In this document: piece by piece, positions 62,901-64,000 of the stretch
Layout: each line of letters begins with the position of its first letter
How positions within the stretch are numbered: position 1 is the stretch's first letter
Assembly: GCF_019837165.1 (NCBI RefSeq)
Contig: NZ_JAGYHC010000001.1
Coordinates: 1,426,001-1,490,000, forward strand
DNA length: 64,000 nucleotides
Reading direction: 5' to 3'
From: Virgibacillus sp. NKC19-3
Lineage (GTDB): Bacteria; Bacillota; Bacilli; Bacillales; Amphibacillaceae
Made by a program: the position numbers and the translations under genes
Notes under the pieces: generated by a model
Database searches by the model: none
What the model saw: only the letters and a program-made list of their open reading frames with translations
What the model was told of the DNA's origin: nothing

Positions 62901-64000
62901 CAACATCTGTTTTAATCGCTCTAACGCCAGCTTGAATTTCACCGTCGAGGTCTCTGCGCAATGGATCATCTTCTGGTAAATCGGGGTCTGGCTCAAGTTC
63001 ACTTTCTGTCCATAAGCCTGTTTTAACATTTTGCTCATTTGCTGCAGTAGTAAATTCTTCTAAATTATCTAACCCATCATATCCACATCCATAGCCGTCA
63101 TTGGGTGTGAACCAACCCAGGGGCATATCATTCTCCATATAGCTATTCAACGTGTTAAGTCCATCTTCCATAAGTGATCGATTATCACCATGCCCATTAT
63201 GTTCACCATTAAAACAATCTAAATGTCCTACATAAAAGGCATATTCTGGTAAGAGCGCGGGTTCTCCCGTTAATTCTGTATATTCATCGATGATGTTAGG
63301 TATAGAATCTTCGACAAAATAGTAAGCATCGTATCGCTCTTCAGAATGCTCAAATGTAGCAGTTTTGGAAAAGTCATAAGTTCCTGGCTGGAAGGTATTA
63401 CGCATAACACCATAACCATCAGTGCTTAAGTAGAATGGCACAGGACTTGACGCAGCCCCCGCATCCCAGCCGCCACCAACTGAAATATTTATAGTTTCAT
63501 TTTTATGGGAATAGTATCCGTTTTGTTGGCCACCACCATAAAAATACTCATTTTCACTTGTCGATAATGTTTGTACTGTGTTGTTGCTCTCATATTTAAG
63601 TGGAGCGGCCTCTTCCCAAAGAACTTTAGATTGATTTTTATCATACAAGCTCATTTTAGAAGTTTCTTTTTCAATTCTTAGTTCTACTGCTTCTGTAGAG
63701 ATCTTGAAAAGCTCAGAATCCTCATCAATATCTACTTTTATGGAACCATATTCATCACTGTATTCGCTTTCATTTTTGTCAATAATTTTAGTTTCGTGAT
63801 CTGGACTATTGGGTTCAGGGTAATCCGGGAATTCTTTGTCTGGATCTAAATGAAAACGAAAAAGGTTATCTTTTAAAAAGGTTACCTTTATCCCTTCGCC
63901 TGTGGATAAGTCTATATACACTTCCTCGTTATCTACCGTGATGTCTTCTATCGTACCAATAGTTCCTTCTTCCTCTTCAGCTGCATTTACGCTGCTCCCA
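59980..64000 (-). CDS. Secreted GH31 glycoside hydrolase, alpha-N-acetylgalactosaminidase-like, with Fn3, CBM32, dockerin-like, cohesin-like and FIMAH-like domains (5' end outside window)
   Basis: Open to the window edge; the first visible residues (GSSVNAAEEEEG) look like a signal-peptide cleavage site, so the start lies just beyond 64000. The GH31 region has YFYGGGQQNGYYSHK, YVGHLDCFNGEHNGHG, the nucleophile Asp in AIKTDVAWVGPG (codon 62905-62907) and the acid/base region VGSDMDGIFGGDE. These resemble the GH31 subgroup acting on alpha-GalNAc, as in an Enterococcus faecalis protein of similar architecture (from memory). Then follow DUF5110-like, Fn3 (about 61.3-61.6 kb), F5/8C-CBM32 (about 60.9-61.3 kb), a dockerin-like pair (GDINYNGVIDAYDLMYVASHLG), a cohesin-like domain and the FIMAH-like domain. 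Acts outside the cell, probably on Ser/Thr-linked GalNAc. Confidence 0.88.
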   Translation of the reverse strand, partial: GSSVNAAEEEEGTIGTIEDITVDNEEVYIDLSTGEGIKVTFLKDNLFRFHLDPDKEFPDYPEPNSPDHETKIIDKNESEYSDEYGSIKVDIDEDSELFKISTEAVELRIEKETSKMSLYDKNQSKVLWEEAAPLKYESNNTVQTLSTSENEYFYGGGQQNGYYSHKNETINISVGGGWDAGAASSPVPFYLSTDGYGVMRNTFQPGTYDFSKTATFEHSEERYDAYYFVEDSIPNIIDEYTELTGEPALLPEYAFYVGHLDCFNGEHNGHGDNRSLMEDGLNTLNSYMENDMPLGWFTPNDGYGCGYDGLDNLEEFTTAANEQNVKTGLWTESELEPDPDLPEDDPLRRDLDGEIQAGVRAIKTDVAWVGPGYSMALDATRLAAEGISKEENSGGARPFIVSLNGWAGTQRYASLWSGDQYGGNWEYIRMHIPTYIGAGLSGNPNVGSDMDGIFGGDEVIQTRDFQWKTFTPTQLDMDGWASSGDDYTHEKTPWNYGEPYASINRLYLKLKSQMLPYNYTIAEESTSESMPMVRGMMLEYPDDPYTYGTETQYQYMWGPNLLVAPVYKESDHEAGVRDEIYLPDEDQVWIDYFTGEQYEGGSVIHNFEAPLWKTPVFVKNGAIIPMAPENNSPDELDGTENRIFDIYPEGESEFTMYEDDGESVDYKDNKNMRTKITSIVEEDTAVITVDKAKGNGYDGIIKDRGTEFIVNTQQEPEDLTVHIGDEEIDLTEVKTEEEYEESSNVFFYNEEPNLNKYSTEGSEFEDNEIITTPKLYVKIEKTDITANDISLTVDGFNNTPKEEVIDDEVPETPTNLRANEEEVTADEIKLEWDQVEDENVQYEVMIDGVIHSNVFTKNDEDPYFTHSDLNYDTDYTYKVRAVNTKGPSEWSEELKVRTELDPFRNVPENMTATASSYQSGEEAENAIDGDENTQWHTEWGEANLPYTYEIDMQLAYDLDKFEYLPRIDAGNGTILNYDLDVSLDGKTYKNIVKDGSFEANNQLKTIDFDETVHARFIKLTITDSVGDFGSAREFRPYKKNKTEGWVVGKNISDGAEGEIGEDDLNFFASYMGVDKTDSSWNQVMKGDINYNGVIDAYDLMYVASHLGEEPLEETGESIEGSLDVRPSKLQLEKGEEFTVDIIGNNLQDINAFNLELTFDPSKYKLADDGINPTDATKHMLNYSKQNGQRMMVALSNKGSQPTLEGNETIATVKLEAREDTEFDASITRSLLLNTSFDTVDEIGDILEPKDDEISAAQIKSLVEELNEEGEFEDNSTVRSLTMHLEAVSHYEGNEEAKKVVKHMNSFKQLLNHQRKNQLISEQGFSMLKEKSDSLLEKWQ

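Overview
The window looks like a chromosomal segment of a low-GC Gram-positive bacterium of the family Bacillaceae, probably a moderately halophilic relative of Virgibacillus, Oceanobacillus or Gracilibacillus. The grounds are strong purine-rich ribosome binding sites, frequent TTG and GTG starts, lipobox solute-binding proteins, CcpA-type cre sites, acidic secreted proteins and rho-independent terminators. No rRNA, tRNA or CRISPR array was seen. The window is almost entirely carbohydrate scavenging: six sets of transporter genes, each near dedicated enzymes and a regulator.

Layout. (1) 0.4-5.3 kb: a CUT2 sugar ABC transporter (ATPase and permease), a Gfo/Idh oxidoreductase and a TIM-barrel isomerase/epimerase. 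(2) 6.3-9.6 kb: a secreted multidomain protein (PA14, beta-propeller, CBM6/35, DUF1080) whose core is GC-rich and foreign-looking, while its signal peptide and C-terminal domain are low-GC. (3) 10.0-13.3 kb: a broken xylH followed by intact xylA and xylB. (4) 14.0-25.5 kb: an IclR-associated operon with lactonase-like, aminotransferase, enolase-superfamily dehydratase, Gfo/Idh, M20 hydrolase (premature stop), SDR and FAH-hydrolase genes plus a CUT1 ABC transporter, fitting a non-phosphorylative sugar-acid pathway. (5) 25.5-26.4 kb: an IS1182-family relic. (6) 26.6-35.5 kb: a ROK repressor, an ABC transporter, a creatininase-family protein, an argininosuccinate-lyase-like enzyme and a frameshifted BadF-type kinase. 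A secreted PIG-L deacetylase gene (frameshifted) at 35.8-38.5 kb carries the same operator. (7) 39.5-64 kb: an O-glycan utilisation region.

The O-glycan region is the most coherent part. A secreted GH101 endo-alpha-N-acetylgalactosaminidase would release Gal-beta-1,3-GalNAc (galacto-N-biose) from mucin-type glycans. A CUT1 ABC transporter would import it, a GH112 phosphorylase would split it into Gal-1-P and HexNAc, and a ROK kinase would phosphorylate the HexNAc. A mannose-family PTS (IIB, IIC, IID, IIA) with AgaS would take up and process free GalNAc or galactosamine. A secreted GH31 protein resembling the alpha-GalNAcase subgroup may remove single alpha-GalNAc residues and so feed the PTS.

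Four secreted proteins (6.3, 35.8-38.5, 39.7 and 60-64 kb) end in the same roughly 85-residue helical domain, resembling the FIMAH domain, and two more decayed copies follow the GH101 gene. The region also carries many broken genes (xylH, M20 hydrolase, BadF kinase, PIG-L, a HAD hydrolase, a LacI regulator, a possible AgaA-type deacetylase), so it appears to be in active turnover unless some of the single-base lesions are sequencing errors.
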